Source: Lolliginicoccus lacisalsi
Lineage (GTDB): Bacteria; Actinomycetota; Actinomycetes; Mycobacteriales; Mycobacteriaceae
Direction: 5' to 3'
NCBI RefSeq assembly: GCF_014841105.1
Contig: NZ_JACYWE010000004.1
Location: forward strand, 239,928-303,927
Length of the DNA stretch: 64,000 nt
This document shows positions 9,481-20,749 of this stretch, piece after piece. The position numbers were made by a program, and so were the translations under genes. Position 1 is the first letter of the stretch; the number at the start of each line of letters is the position of its first letter. The notes beneath the pieces were generated by a model that was not told where the DNA came from, searched no databases, and saw only the letters and a program-made list of their open reading frames with translations.

Positions 9481-10170
9481 ATGCAAGCCTTGTGGGAACT
9501 CATCGTGCCTCGTGAATGCGGGGGATGCGCGACGCCGGGAACGAGCTGGTGCGAAGCGTGCGACGACACTGTGCCGTGGGTGCCCGCGCGGTGGATGCCC
9601 CGGCACGATCCAGGGGTGCCGGTGTGGACGCTGGCCCGGCACAGGGGCCCTCTGCGCCGCGCCCTCGCGGGGTGGAAGGAGCAGGGGCGCAGTGATCTCG
9701 CGCCGGTTCTCGCGCACCGGGTGGCGCACGCGCTGGCCATGACCGGCGGCAACGCTCTGGGGGAAGGCACGCTCGCCGGCCGCACCGTGCTCATCCCCGC
9801 CCCGAGCCGCTGGTGGGCCACCCGCATGCGCGGCCATGATGCCATCGCCAGTCTCGCGTCGCAGTCCGCCCGGCTCCTCGAGGAGCATGGCGGTGGCGAG
9901 GCTGTCGCGGAGCGAGCGCTCGCGCTGCATTGGCGGGCGCGGGAATCGGTGGGCCTGACGGTGCGCCAGCGCGCCGCGAACGTGCGCGGCCGGGTCCGCG
10001 CACGCGAAGCCTGGCGAAGCACTCCGAGCAGCGCAGCGAAGCAGGAGCAGGCCCGTGTAGTACTTATCGACGACGTCGTCACCACGGGCGCGCTGCTCGC
10101 GGAATCGGTCCGTGTACTGCGGGAATGCGGTATCCCTGTGGGCATGGCGATGGTCCTAGCGGCGGCCTGA
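9481..10170 (+). CDS. ComF-family phosphoribosyltransferase-like protein
   Basis: 229-residue ComF-family protein at the place of M. tuberculosis Rv3242c. The N-terminus has a zinc-ribbon-like pattern (PRECGGC...WCEAC) and the C-terminal half is a phosphoribosyltransferase fold with the PRPP-binding loop VVLIDDVVTTGALLAE. Family members act in DNA uptake in Gram-positive bacteria, but in mycolata the role is unknown, so transformation should not be assumed. ATG 9481 is preferred because the CAGGAT at 9468-9473 is well spaced to it and too close to the GTG at 9475. Confidence 0.85.
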   Translation: MQALWELIVPRECGGCATPGTSWCEACDDTVPWVPARWMPRHDPGVPVWTLARHRGPLRRALAGWKEQGRSDLAPVLAHRVAHALAMTGGNALGEGTLAGRTVLIPAPSRWWATRMRGHDAIASLASQSARLLEEHGGGEAVAERALALHWRARESVGLTVRQRAANVRGRVRAREAWRSTPSSAAKQEQARVVLIDDVVTTGALLAESVRVLRECGIPVGMAMVLAAA

Positions 10171-10222
10171 ACGGACCAGGGCAAATTTTCCGTGACTTTT
10201 CGGTCCGAACGGTAGCGCGGGG

Positions 10223-10247
10223 GGAAACGACGTACTACCGTCGCGTT
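10223..10247 (+). promoter_or_regulatory. ECF-sigma-type promoter upstream of hpf
   Basis: GGAAAC (10223-10228) and CGTT (10244-10247) are separated by 15 bp, fitting the GGAA(C/T)-N15/16-CGTT pattern of stress sigma factors such as SigE and SigH. The expected transcript start near 10255 gives a leader of about 130 nt to hpf. Since a sigH gene is in this window, regulation of ribosome hibernation by thiol or heat stress is plausible but inferred. Confidence 0.5.
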
Positions 10248-10384
10248 CACAACCCGTAGCACGGCGATGTGGGGAGGTGAGGTCATCGATCCCTTGTGCC
10301 GGGCGTGGTTGAAGAAGTTCCCGGCACTCTCGCACTGCATGCTGACACCGCAGGAACGGTGAGCAGCGGAATCTGGGAGGTATT

Positions 10385-11134
10385 GTGTCGACTGTTTCTC
10401 AAGCGGATCTTGTCCGGGCCCGAAACGGCGAGCCAGTAGAGCTCGACGAGGCCACCGAGGATCGCGGCAATCACGCGGACATTGTTGTCAAGGGCCGAAA
10501 CGTCGAGGTTCCCGATCATTTCCGGATCCATATCGAGGAGAAGCTGGGTCGTCTCGAGCGGTTCCACCACGATGTCTATCTGTATGACGTCGAGCTCCAG
10601 CACGAGAAGAATCGTCGCCAGGCCAAGCATTGCCAGCGCATCGAGATCACCGCGCGCGTCAAGGGGCCTGTTATCCGGGCGGAGGCGTCCGCCGAGAATT
10701 TCTACGCAGCGCTCGAGATCGCGGTGGACAAGCTCGAGAGCAGGTTCCGCAGGACGCGCGACCGGCGCAAGGTCCATCACGGAACCCGCACACCGATCTC
10801 GGTGGCCGAGGCCACGGCAGCAATGGTCAACGAATCCCTGCTCGAGCCGGGGTCTCCCTCGCTCAACGGCCACGCCCGGGAGAACAGCGCCACGGAGGAC
10901 ATGGTGACTGCCGCTGAGAGCGTGCCGGACGAGGCGATGGAGGAGTATCCAGGTCCGGGGCACATCGTGCGCACGAAGGTGCACTCGTCCAAGCCCATGA
11001 CCGTCGACGAGGCCCTGTACGAGATGGAGCTCGTAGGGCATGACTTCTATCTGTTCCATGATGTGGATTCCGACAGTCCCTCGGTGGTGTATCGGCGCCA
11101 TGCCTTCGACTACGGTTTGATCAGGCTGGCTTGA
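10385..11134 (+). CDS. hpf: Long-form ribosome hibernation-promoting factor
   Basis: 249-residue HPF of the long type, which binds 70S ribosomes and drives 100S dimer formation during stasis. The N-terminal S30AE domain (about residues 35-135) has IVVKGRNVEVPDHFRIHIEEK and ends in LESRFRRTRDRRK. An acidic linker leads to the C-terminal dimerisation domain starting at VHSSKPMTVDEALYEMEL and ending in YGLIRLA. GTG 10385 follows GGGAGG at 10375-10380. It corresponds to Rv3241c. A strong terminator follows, so it is probably a single-gene unit with its own stress promoter. Confidence 0.95.
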   Translation: MSTVSQADLVRARNGEPVELDEATEDRGNHADIVVKGRNVEVPDHFRIHIEEKLGRLERFHHDVYLYDVELQHEKNRRQAKHCQRIEITARVKGPVIRAEASAENFYAALEIAVDKLESRFRRTRDRRKVHHGTRTPISVAEATAAMVNESLLEPGSPSLNGHARENSATEDMVTAAESVPDEAMEEYPGPGHIVRTKVHSSKPMTVDEALYEMELVGHDFYLFHDVDSDSPSVVYRRHAFDYGLIRLA

Positions 11135-11172
11135 GGAAAGCGACGGATCACGATCCGCGCTCTACCATGGAG

Positions 11173-11202
11173 TCCGGCTAGGTGGATGCCTAGCCGGATT
11201 TT
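11173..11202 (+). terminator. Intrinsic terminator after hpf
   Basis: A perfect 10-bp stem TCCGGCTAGG (11173-11182) / CCTAGCCGGA (11189-11198) with a 6-nt loop is followed by TTTT. An outer CCATGG...CCATGG pairing (11165-11208) extends it. It separates hpf from secA. Confidence 0.8.
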
Positions 11203-11281
11203 CCATGGCAGGACACCGCCCCGGGGGTGGTCACGCCGACCGGGTGCACGCTGTCACGACGACGATTGAGGAAACCTGTAC

Positions 11282-14152
<2,871 letters not shown>

Positions 14153-14208
14153 GCACCACCGAGCGGGTGGGCGGGTGTGCGGCGGGTGTGCGCCCGCCCG
14201 GCTCGCGA

Positions 14209-14259
14209 GAGTGCGATAAACGACAGGCTTGAACGCGGAAGCTGTCGTTTATCGCACTC
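14209..14259. terminator. Long inverted repeat at the secA / DUF6459 convergence (repeat copy A, diverged)
   Basis: A perfect 18-bp inverted repeat GAGTGCGATAAACGACAG (14209-14226) / CTGTCGTTTATCGCACTC (14242-14259), with a 15-nt loop, lies between the converging secA and DUF6459 genes. There is no long T-run, but the stem is strong in both directions, so a bidirectional terminator is the simplest reading. The GCGATA core and its position match the three related repeats at 24122, 33370 and 37862, but the rest differs. Just after it the sequence CACCGGCGCCCGCGCCCGCG occurs twice as a direct repeat (14290-14338). Confidence 0.65.
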
Positions 14260-14353
14260 CGGTGGCCAAGTCGCACTCTCGCGACCGAGCCACACCGGCG
14301 CCCGCGCCCGCGCCCTCACCGGCGCCCGCGCCCGCGGCCGAGCGCGAGCCGCC

Positions 14354-14863
14354 CTAGCCGAGGTCGAGAGCGGTGCAGTGCCATGCGCCGTGGCGGCTGA
14401 TCTCGAACCGCGCGGCGATGGCGAAGACCCGCTGGCCCCGCTCGCAGGTGCACGATGCCTCGATGCAGTGGGCCGTCACGGGGCGCACGTGCACGCTGAG
14501 TATCCGGGCCGGGGGCATGCTCGCCGGGCACTGCTTGGATCTCTCGGCGAGCAGGTCGATCACGGCGGGCGTCGCCGCGCGCCTGAGGTGGCCGGTGTCC
14601 CGCCGCTGGTCGAGCACGTCGATCATGAGGCGGAACAGTGCAGCGGCGGCGCGCGAGGAATGCCCTGCTGCTGGGTCGCTGGCGCGGCGATGGAGCGGGT
14701 TGGGTCGTCGGCGCGAGCTAGTCCCTGGTAGCCGACGCGGGGCAGCGCAGGGCTTGGCGTGGCGCCCGGGGGAGGGCTCGCTCCGCGGGAGCTCAGCGAT
14801 GCGCGCGCTATGGATGCGCGCGAGGTCAGTGCGCGCGATGGGGCGTGGTGATGGTGTGGCCAT
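14354..14863 (-). CDS. DUF6459 (Rac/secA-linked) protein
   Basis: 169-residue protein resembling the Rv3235/DUF6459 family commonly found beside secA in actinobacteria; function unknown. The N-terminal half is basic, rich in Ser, Pro and Arg and low in complexity. The C-terminal half is the conserved part: AAAALFRLMIDVLDQRR, a segment ILSVHVRPV, CTCERGQRVFAIAARFE and the end HGAWHCTALDLG. ATG 14863 is preceded on its strand by GGAGGG. It converges on secA. No membrane segment or signal peptide is seen. Confidence 0.75.
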   Translation of the reverse strand: MATPSPRPIARTDLARIHSARIAELPRSEPSPGRHAKPCAAPRRLPGTSSRRRPNPLHRRASDPAAGHSSRAAAALFRLMIDVLDQRRDTGHLRRAATPAVIDLLAERSKQCPASMPPARILSVHVRPVTAHCIEASCTCERGQRVFAIAARFEISRHGAWHCTALDLG

Positions 14864-15225
14864 GATGGTCCCTCCGTGTCCGCTGTGATGCGGGCGCCGT
14901 TCGTCGCGGCGTCCGAATCGTCCTTGTGGATCGTCTAGCGGCCGCGCGGAGAGGAGCGAGGCAGCATCAGACTACCGCGCCGTGTCAAGTGCTCGCCGCG
15001 CTCGGCCCGGTGGACCGGACATGGTGGGCTCAAACCGGGTAGTCTGTGGTGCGGTATCGCTGAGGAAGCGTGAGTGAGGGAGATTACAAGCTTGGTGCCG
15101 GTGTGTCCGCGCCGCCACATCGGGGGGGTCGTGAGAAAGGTTTCCGCGTCGCGCGGTGTTGACTCCTGCCCGGTGCATGGTGGTGCAAGGTGGCGCGCCT
15201 GCGTGGGGGACCGGGAGGTCGTGCT
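14864..15225. other. Divergent intergenic region, DUF6459 / WS-DGAT
   Basis: 362 bp between two divergently transcribed genes. It must hold both promoters. I see no convincing small gene and no recognised riboswitch. GGGAGG at 15213-15218 is the ribosome site of the downstream gene. Confidence 0.4.
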
Positions 15226-16632
15226 GTGGTGAAGAAGCTATCCAATCTCGACGCCTCGTTCTACTACATGGAGGAGAGCACGACGCCCATGCATGTGGGC
15301 ACGTTGGCGATCTTCCAGAGCTCCGATGATGAGCAGCTCGACTATGACAGCTTGCTCAATCTGGTGGAGGAGCGGATCGGGCTGGTGCCGCAATACCGCC
15401 AGAAGGTGCGCGAGGTAGCGCGTGGCCTGGGGCGACCGGTATGGGTCGATGACGCGGATTTTGATATCACCTATCACGTGCGTCGCTCGGCATTGCCGCG
15501 GCCGGGCGATGATGAGCAGCTCCATGACCTGATCGCGCGGCTCGTCTCGCGCCCGCTGGATCGGTCGCGGCCGCTGTGGGAGATGTATCTGGTCGAGGGA
15601 TTGTCGGCTGGTCGCTCGGCGATCTTCATCAAGTCGCATGAATCGCTGGTCGATGGCATCGAGAACATGGAGATCGGGCAGGTGATCTTCGATCGCAAGC
15701 CGCGCCCGGCGGAGCTCTCGGACGACCTGTGGATGCCGGAGCGCGAGCCCGGTGACCTGCGGCTCGTCGCGGGTGCCGTGATGGATCTCGTATCCCGCCC
15801 GCGCGATGGCGTGCACACACTGCGCATGGCGACGAAGGATGTATCGGCGACGGTGGGCAAGGTCGCGCAGGGCGCGGGGAAGGTTGCCTCGATGGTGTGG
15901 TCGGCGGCGAGCACCGCGCCCACGAGCCCATTGAACGTCACGATCTCGCGGAACCGCCGGTATGCGGTGTCGGCGAGCTCCCTGGATGAGTTCCGGCGGA
16001 TCCGTGCCCGTTATGGCTGCACGGTCAATGACGTGGTGCTCTCGGTGATCACCGGCGCGCTGCGCAACTGGCTGGTATCGCGGGGGGAGCCGGTCTCGGC
16101 GTCCTCGACGGTCCGGGCGCTCGTGCCGATGGCGGTCTACCTCGAGGGCGCGCTCGATGGCTCGGGCGGCGAGGCCCGCCGCAATGTCTCGTCCTTCCTG
16201 ATCGATCTGCCGGTGGGGGAGCCGAACCCCGTGGTGCGTCTCTCGCAGGTAGCGCATGCCACGGAGGTCCATGCCCATTCGGGACGCTCCGTGGATGCGG
16301 GCACGCTGGTGCAGCTCTCGGGCTTCGCGCCCGCGACGCTGCATGCGATGGGCGCGCGCGTGGCGAGCTCGTTCCCGCAGCGGGTGTTCAACCTGATCGT
16401 CACGAATGCCCCCGGCCCGCAGTCCCCGCTGTACTCGGCCGGGGTGCGGATGACGGAGATGTATCCGGTGCCGCCGCTGGTGAAGAACCAGGCTCTTTCC
16501 ATCGGAGTGACGTCGTACAACGGTCGGATCTATTTTGGGCTGAACGCGGATCGGGGAGCGATGTCCGACGTTGATGTGTTCGCGTCGATGCTCGCCGAGT
16601 CGCTCGATGAGCTGCGCGAAGCGTGTGGCTGA
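15226..16632 (+). CDS. WS/DGAT-family O-acyltransferase with altered active site
   Basis: 468-residue protein of the bifunctional wax ester synthase/diacylglycerol acyltransferase family, which esterifies acyl-CoA to alcohols or diacylglycerol. The N-terminus NLDASFYYMEESTTPMHVG and the C-terminal motif NLIVTNAPGPQSPLY are typical. The catalytic HHxxxDG motif, however, reads HESLVDG (His138, Glu139, Asp143, Gly144), so one of the paired histidines is replaced. It occupies the position of M. tuberculosis Rv3234c/Rv3233c, where the family member is split into two genes; here it is one intact reading frame. I chose GTG 15226, 7 nt after GGGAGG, over GTG 15190. Whether it still makes wax or triacylglycerol is open. 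Confidence 0.85.
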   Translation: MVKKLSNLDASFYYMEESTTPMHVGTLAIFQSSDDEQLDYDSLLNLVEERIGLVPQYRQKVREVARGLGRPVWVDDADFDITYHVRRSALPRPGDDEQLHDLIARLVSRPLDRSRPLWEMYLVEGLSAGRSAIFIKSHESLVDGIENMEIGQVIFDRKPRPAELSDDLWMPEREPGDLRLVAGAVMDLVSRPRDGVHTLRMATKDVSATVGKVAQGAGKVASMVWSAASTAPTSPLNVTISRNRRYAVSASSLDEFRRIRARYGCTVNDVVLSVITGALRNWLVSRGEPVSASSTVRALVPMAVYLEGALDGSGGEARRNVSSFLIDLPVGEPNPVVRLSQVAHATEVHAHSGRSVDAGTLVQLSGFAPATLHAMGARVASSFPQRVFNLIVTNAPGPQSPLYSAGVRMTEMYPVPPLVKNQALSIGVTSYNGRIYFGLNADRGAMSDVDVFASMLAESLDELREACG

Positions 16633-16642
16633 AGGAGTTCGA

Positions 16643-17182
16643 GTGCGGATCTATGTGCCGGTCACGGTCAGGATGCTGCAGCAGCTCGTCGCTGATGAGC
16701 AGTTGTTCCCGGTCGGGGGCACGGCCTTCGCGGTGACCCCGGCGTTGCGGGAGGCGTATGCCTCCGGTGATGAGGAGGAGCTTGCCGAGGTGGCGATGCG
16801 CGATGCTGGGCGCGGTTCGCTGCGCCTGCTCGCCGCCGAGATCGATGGCGCCGGAACTGAACGCGCCGGAACTGATGGCGCCGGGACCGAAGGGCCAATC
16901 TTGCGTCGCGCGGTGCTCGCGGTGGATGCCGACGACGCGGTGCTGCGACCGGATCTCGACGATGCGGTAGTGAAGGTCTCCGGCCCGGTGCGGCTCGCTG
17001 ACGTGGCGAGCGCGCATATCGATCTGGCTGGCGCCGAGGAATCGATCGCGCGACTATTGCCCGTGATCGACCAGGCGGACCTCGGGGACGAGGACGCCGA
17101 GCTCGCGCTCGGTGACGTCGAGGATCACGATCTAGCCTGGTATGCCACGCAGGAGCTGCATTTCCTGCTGGAGCTGTTGTAA
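16643..17182 (+). CDS. DUF6912 family protein
   Basis: 179-residue protein of unknown function resembling the Rv3231c family. It starts MRIYVPVTVRMLQQLV, and the conserved C-terminal part runs from RRAVLAVDADDAV to DLAWYATQELHFLLELL. The middle contains three 15-bp repeats (16844-16888) coding for repeated Asp/Glu-(Gly/Arg)-Ala-Gly-Thr units, probably a surface loop that expands and contracts. GTG 16643 follows AAGGAG closely. It lies 10 bp after the acyltransferase and 3 bp before the reductase, so it belongs to the lipid operon; a role in fatty acid desaturation or storage is inference from position only. Confidence 0.8.
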   Translation: MRIYVPVTVRMLQQLVADEQLFPVGGTAFAVTPALREAYASGDEEELAEVAMRDAGRGSLRLLAAEIDGAGTERAGTDGAGTEGPILRRAVLAVDADDAVLRPDLDDAVVKVSGPVRLADVASAHIDLAGAEESIARLLPVIDQADLGDEDAELALGDVEDHDLAWYATQELHFLLELL

Positions 17183-17185
17183 GCA

Positions 17186-18298
17186 ATGGGGCTGCGGAAG
17201 TGGCTGGAGAAGCCGATCGAGGACCTGCCAGCGGTTGCGGATCGCAGGCTGCACGCGACCCGCGCGGTACTGACTCGCTTGACCACGCCCCTCATTCCGG
17301 ATGACTACCTGCACCTGATCAATCCGTTGTGGTCGGCACGGGAGCTGCGGGGCCGGATCGTCGAGGTCCGCGCCGAGACGGCGGATTCCGCGACGGTCGT
17401 GATCAAGCCGGGCTGGGGATTTGATCATCGCTACCGGGCCGGGCAGTTCGTGGGCATCGGGCTGGAGATCGATGGCCGCTGGCACTGGCGCTCCTACTCG
17501 TTGACGAGTTCCCCGCGCGAGGGCGGCGGGACCATCTCGATCGCGGTGAAGGCCATGCCGGAGGGGTTCCTGTCGTCCCATCTCGTCGACGGGGTGGAGC
17601 CCGGCACCATCATCAGGCTCGCTGCCCCGCAGGGCGAGTTCGTCCTGCCCGAGCCACCTCCACGGAAGATCCTGTTCGTGACGGCCGGCAGTGGCATCAC
17701 CCCGGTGGTCAGCATGCTGCGGACCCTGGATAGTCGTGGCGGGGCGCCGGATATCGTCCATGTGCATTCCGCTCCGCGGGAGAGCGATGTGATGTTCCGC
17801 GGGGAGCTCGCCCGGCTTGAAGCGCGGCCCGGCTACCGGCTGCATCTGCAACTGACGGACGATCATGGCTTCTTCTCCCCGGCGATGCTCGACGTCATTG
17901 CTCCGGACTGGCGGGATCGGGAGGCGTGGGCGTGCGGCCCGCAGGGGCTGCTCGATGCGATGGAGGCGCAGTACCAGGCGGAGGGCGCTGGGGAGCACCT
18001 GCACGTGGAGCGATTCACGGTGGACCGTTCCGCGCACGCGACCGATGGTGGCACGGTGCGCTTCGCCCTGTCGGGCAAGGAGGTCGCGGTCGACGGCGCG
18101 ACGACGCTGCTCGAGGCGGGCGAGCAGGCGGGGGTGCGCATGCCATTCGGGTGCCGGATGGGCATCTGTCACACATGCGTCACGCAGCTAGGGGCTGGTT
18201 TCGCGCGGGATCTGCGCAGTGGCCGGGAGGCAAGCCCGGGGGAGCGGATCAAGACCTGCATCTCGGTCGCTGCGGGGGACTGCCAGCTGGTACTGTGA
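17186..18298 (+). CDS. Ferredoxin-domain NAD(P)H reductase for the acyl desaturase
   Basis: 370-residue flavoprotein of the Rv3230c type. An N-terminal region is followed by an FAD-binding domain ([13 protein letters not shown] near residues 98-110), a NAD(P)-binding domain ([17 protein letters not shown]) and a C-terminal plant-type [2Fe-2S] ferredoxin domain. The cluster cysteines are in CRMGICHTC and in IKTC near the end. It transfers electrons from NAD(P)H to the membrane desaturase DesA3, encoded next; the M. tuberculosis Rv3230c/DesA3 pair is known to work this way. It starts 3 bp after the DUF6912 stop. Confidence 0.93.
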   Translation: MGLRKWLEKPIEDLPAVADRRLHATRAVLTRLTTPLIPDDYLHLINPLWSARELRGRIVEVRAETADSATVVIKPGWGFDHRYRAGQFVGIGLEIDGRWHWRSYSLTSSPREGGGTISIAVKAMPEGFLSSHLVDGVEPGTIIRLAAPQGEFVLPEPPPRKILFVTAGSGITPVVSMLRTLDSRGGAPDIVHVHSAPRESDVMFRGELARLEARPGYRLHLQLTDDHGFFSPAMLDVIAPDWRDREAWACGPQGLLDAMEAQYQAEGAGEHLHVERFTVDRSAHATDGGTVRFALSGKEVAVDGATTLLEAGEQAGVRMPFGCRMGICHTCVTQLGAGFARDLRSGREASPGERIKTCISVAAGDCQLVL

Positions 18299-18388
18299 TT
18301 CAGATCACCATCGGATCCCCGTAATCTGCGGTGCAGTAGCCTGCGTGCAGGTAGTTAATTTTTGTCGCTTCGCCAAGGACGGTTGCGG

Positions 18389-19693
18389 ATGGCCATCACC
18401 AACATCAAGGAGTACGCGCACCTCACGCCCGAGGATGTTGATGCGCTCGGCCGCGAGCTTGACAAGATCCGGGCGGAGATCGAGGCATCGCTCGGCGAGC
18501 GCGACGCCCGCTACATCCGCAACACCATCCGGTTCCAGCGCGGCCTGGAGATCGCCAGCCGTGGCGTCCTGTTCGCTAGCTGGTTCCCGCCGGCCTGGCT
18601 CCTTGGCACCGTCGGCCTCGGCCTCTCCAAGATCATCGAGAACATGGAGATCGCGCATAACGTCATCCATGGCCAGTGGGATTGGATGAACGACCCCGAG
18701 ATCCACAGCAGCTCGTGGGAATGGGACATCAGCGACCCGTCGGCGCACTGGAAGCAGACCCACAACCACTTGCACCACAAGTACACCAACATCATTGGCC
18801 TCGACCCCGATGTGGGCTACGGCGTGCTGCGCGTCACCCGGGACAGCGAGTGGGCGCCGTTCAATCTCGGCAACCCGATCTACAACCTCGTGCTCGCCCT
18901 GCTGTTCGAGTATGGAGTCGCCGTCCAGCACCTTGAGCTCGCCAACGTCGCCGCTGGGCTGAAGGACATGGACGAGTTCGCGGAGCAACGCGATGAGGTG
19001 CTGCGCAAGGTGCGCAAGCAAGTGGCCAAGGACTACCTGTTCTTCCCCGTCCTCACCGGCCCAGCGTTCCTCACCACGCTCGCCGCGAACATCGGTGCGA
19101 ACATCATCCGGAACGTCTGGGCGCACGGCATCATCTTCTGCGGGCACTTCCCCGACGGGGCCGAGAAGTTCACCCAGGAGCAGTACCTCAGCGAGACCAA
19201 GGGTGAGTGGTACCTACGGCAGATGCTCGGATCCGCCAACTTCAAGGCGGGCCCGATCATGCGGTTCATGAGCGGCACGCTGTGCTACCAGATCGAGCAT
19301 CACCTGTTCCCGGACCTCCCCAGCAACCGGCTCGAGGAGATCTCCAAGCGGGTGCAGGTGCTCGCCGAGGAGTACGACCTGCCCTACACGATGGAATCGT
19401 TCCCGAAGATGTACCTGCAGACCTGGCGGACCATCTTCAAGCTGGCCCTGCCAGATCGGTTCCTCACCGGCACAACCGATGATGCCCCCGAGACCAACTC
19501 CGAGCTGAAGTTCCGCATCGCCGGCGGCTTGCGCGACACCTTCATCGGCGCTGACCCGGTCACTGGTGCCCGGCGCGGGCTGCGGACCGCGCTCGCTTCG
19601 CGGCGCAAGCGCCCGGGCCTCGTGCTCGCGCTCCGCAAGGTCATCACCGGCCAGCCCGCGGGCCCCCGACTTCCCGAGCCGGTCGCGGCCTGA
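18389..19693 (+). CDS. desA3: Acyl-CoA/fatty acid delta-9 desaturase (DesA3-type)
   Basis: 434-residue membrane fatty acid desaturase that should introduce a double bond into stearoyl-CoA to give oleate. The three histidine boxes that bind the di-iron centre are visible: HNVIHG, HNHLHH and IEHHLFPDLPSNR. Hydrophobic segments surround them. The preceding gene encodes its electron-transfer partner. I start at ATG 18389, with AAGGAC upstream, rather than the in-frame codon at 18362. The 90-bp gap before it includes a TAGCCT (18337-18342) that could be a -10 element, so the gene may have its own promoter as well as operon transcription. Confidence 0.93.
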   Translation: MAITNIKEYAHLTPEDVDALGRELDKIRAEIEASLGERDARYIRNTIRFQRGLEIASRGVLFASWFPPAWLLGTVGLGLSKIIENMEIAHNVIHGQWDWMNDPEIHSSSWEWDISDPSAHWKQTHNHLHHKYTNIIGLDPDVGYGVLRVTRDSEWAPFNLGNPIYNLVLALLFEYGVAVQHLELANVAAGLKDMDEFAEQRDEVLRKVRKQVAKDYLFFPVLTGPAFLTTLAANIGANIIRNVWAHGIIFCGHFPDGAEKFTQEQYLSETKGEWYLRQMLGSANFKAGPIMRFMSGTLCYQIEHHLFPDLPSNRLEEISKRVQVLAEEYDLPYTMESFPKMYLQTWRTIFKLALPDRFLTGTTDDAPETNSELKFRIAGGLRDTFIGADPVTGARRGLRTALASRRKRPGLVLALRKVITGQPAGPRLPEPVAA

Positions 19694-19720
19694 CTCCAAC
19701 GCGCTAGCCGGGCGCGCCGG

Positions 19721-20749
19721 TCACCAGGGGTCGTTGGTGCCCAGCGCCTCGAGCAGCAGGCGCACCGCCATGGCCCTGCGCAGCACGGCACCCTCGAGCT
19801 GATCGAACGCGCACCCTGGATCCTCCGGTGCCCCGAGGTGCCCGCAGCCGCGCGGGCAGCGCTCCACGATCTCGGTGAGATCGTCGAACGCCGCGACCAC
19901 GTCCTCGACACCGATATGGGCGAGGCCGAAGGAACGTACTCCTGGTGTGTCGATCACCCATCCGCCACCAGGAAGAGCCAAGGCGACCGACTGCGAGGAG
20001 GTGTGCCGGCCCTTGCCGACGCCCGATACCCGGCCGGTCGCCCGGTAAGCATCCGGGACCAGCCGATTGACCAGGGTGGACTTGCCCACGCCGGAATGGC
20101 CGATCATCGCGGACATGGTCCCGGAGATGTGTTCGAGCAGCGGCTTGAGATCATCCTCGACTCCCGTGGTCACGATGGGGAGGTCCAGTCCGTCGAAATG
20201 CGCGGTGAAGGTGCTCGGGTCCGCGATATCGCTCTTGGTGACGCACAACACCGGCTTGAGCCCGCCCACGTACGCGGCGATCAGGGCGCGCTCCACGAAC
20301 CCCGTGCGTGGCGGGGGCTCCGCCGCCGCGACAACGATCAGCAGCACCGTGGCATTGGCCACGACGATCCGCTCGAACGGATCGGTATCGTCAGCGGTGC
20401 GGCGCAGCACGCTCGTGCGTTCCTCGAGGCGCACGATCCGCGCCAGGGTGTCGTGGGTGCCGCTCGTATCGCCGACGATGCCCACATGGTCGCCGACCAC
20501 GATCGGGGTGCGACCGAGCTCGCGGGCCCGCATCGCCACTACGAGGCGCTCGCCGGGCTGTCCGTCGAGGACCATGCAGCCCCAGCGGCCCCGATCCACC
20601 GAGACCACGAGGGCCCGCTCGGCATCGAGGTGCTCGGGGCGGGTCTTGGTGCGCGGCCGGGTGCCCTTGCCCGGGCGGATGCGCACATCCGATTCGTCGT
20701 AGCGGCGACGGGTCAGCGTGGATCGCCCCCTTCGAGCATGCTGTTCCAC
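19721..20749 (-). CDS. rsgA: Ribosome small-subunit GTPase RsgA
   Basis: 342-residue circularly permuted GTPase that assists late 30S maturation. The G-motifs occur in the permuted order: TKSD, then the P-loop [14 protein letters not shown], then DTPG. The C-terminal zinc region reads [16 protein letters not shown]. The conserved N-terminal segment [19 protein letters not shown] lies very close to the aroA stop. The only start codon that retains it is GTG 20749, which overlaps the end of aroA by 37 bp. A near-cognate CTG at 20716 overlapping the aroA TGA would also retain it. Confidence 0.94.
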   Translation of the reverse strand: MEQHARRGRSTLTRRRYDESDVRIRPGKGTRPRTKTRPEHLDAERALVVSVDRGRWGCMVLDGQPGERLVVAMRARELGRTPIVVGDHVGIVGDTSGTHDTLARIVRLEERTSVLRRTADDTDPFERIVVANATVLLIVVAAAEPPPRTGFVERALIAAYVGGLKPVLCVTKSDIADPSTFTAHFDGLDLPIVTTGVEDDLKPLLEHISGTMSAMIGHSGVGKSTLVNRLVPDAYRATGRVSGVGKGRHTSSQSVALALPGGGWVIDTPGVRSFGLAHIGVEDVVAAFDDLTEIVERCPRGCGHLGAPEDPGCAFDQLEGAVLRRAMAVRLLLEALGTNDPW

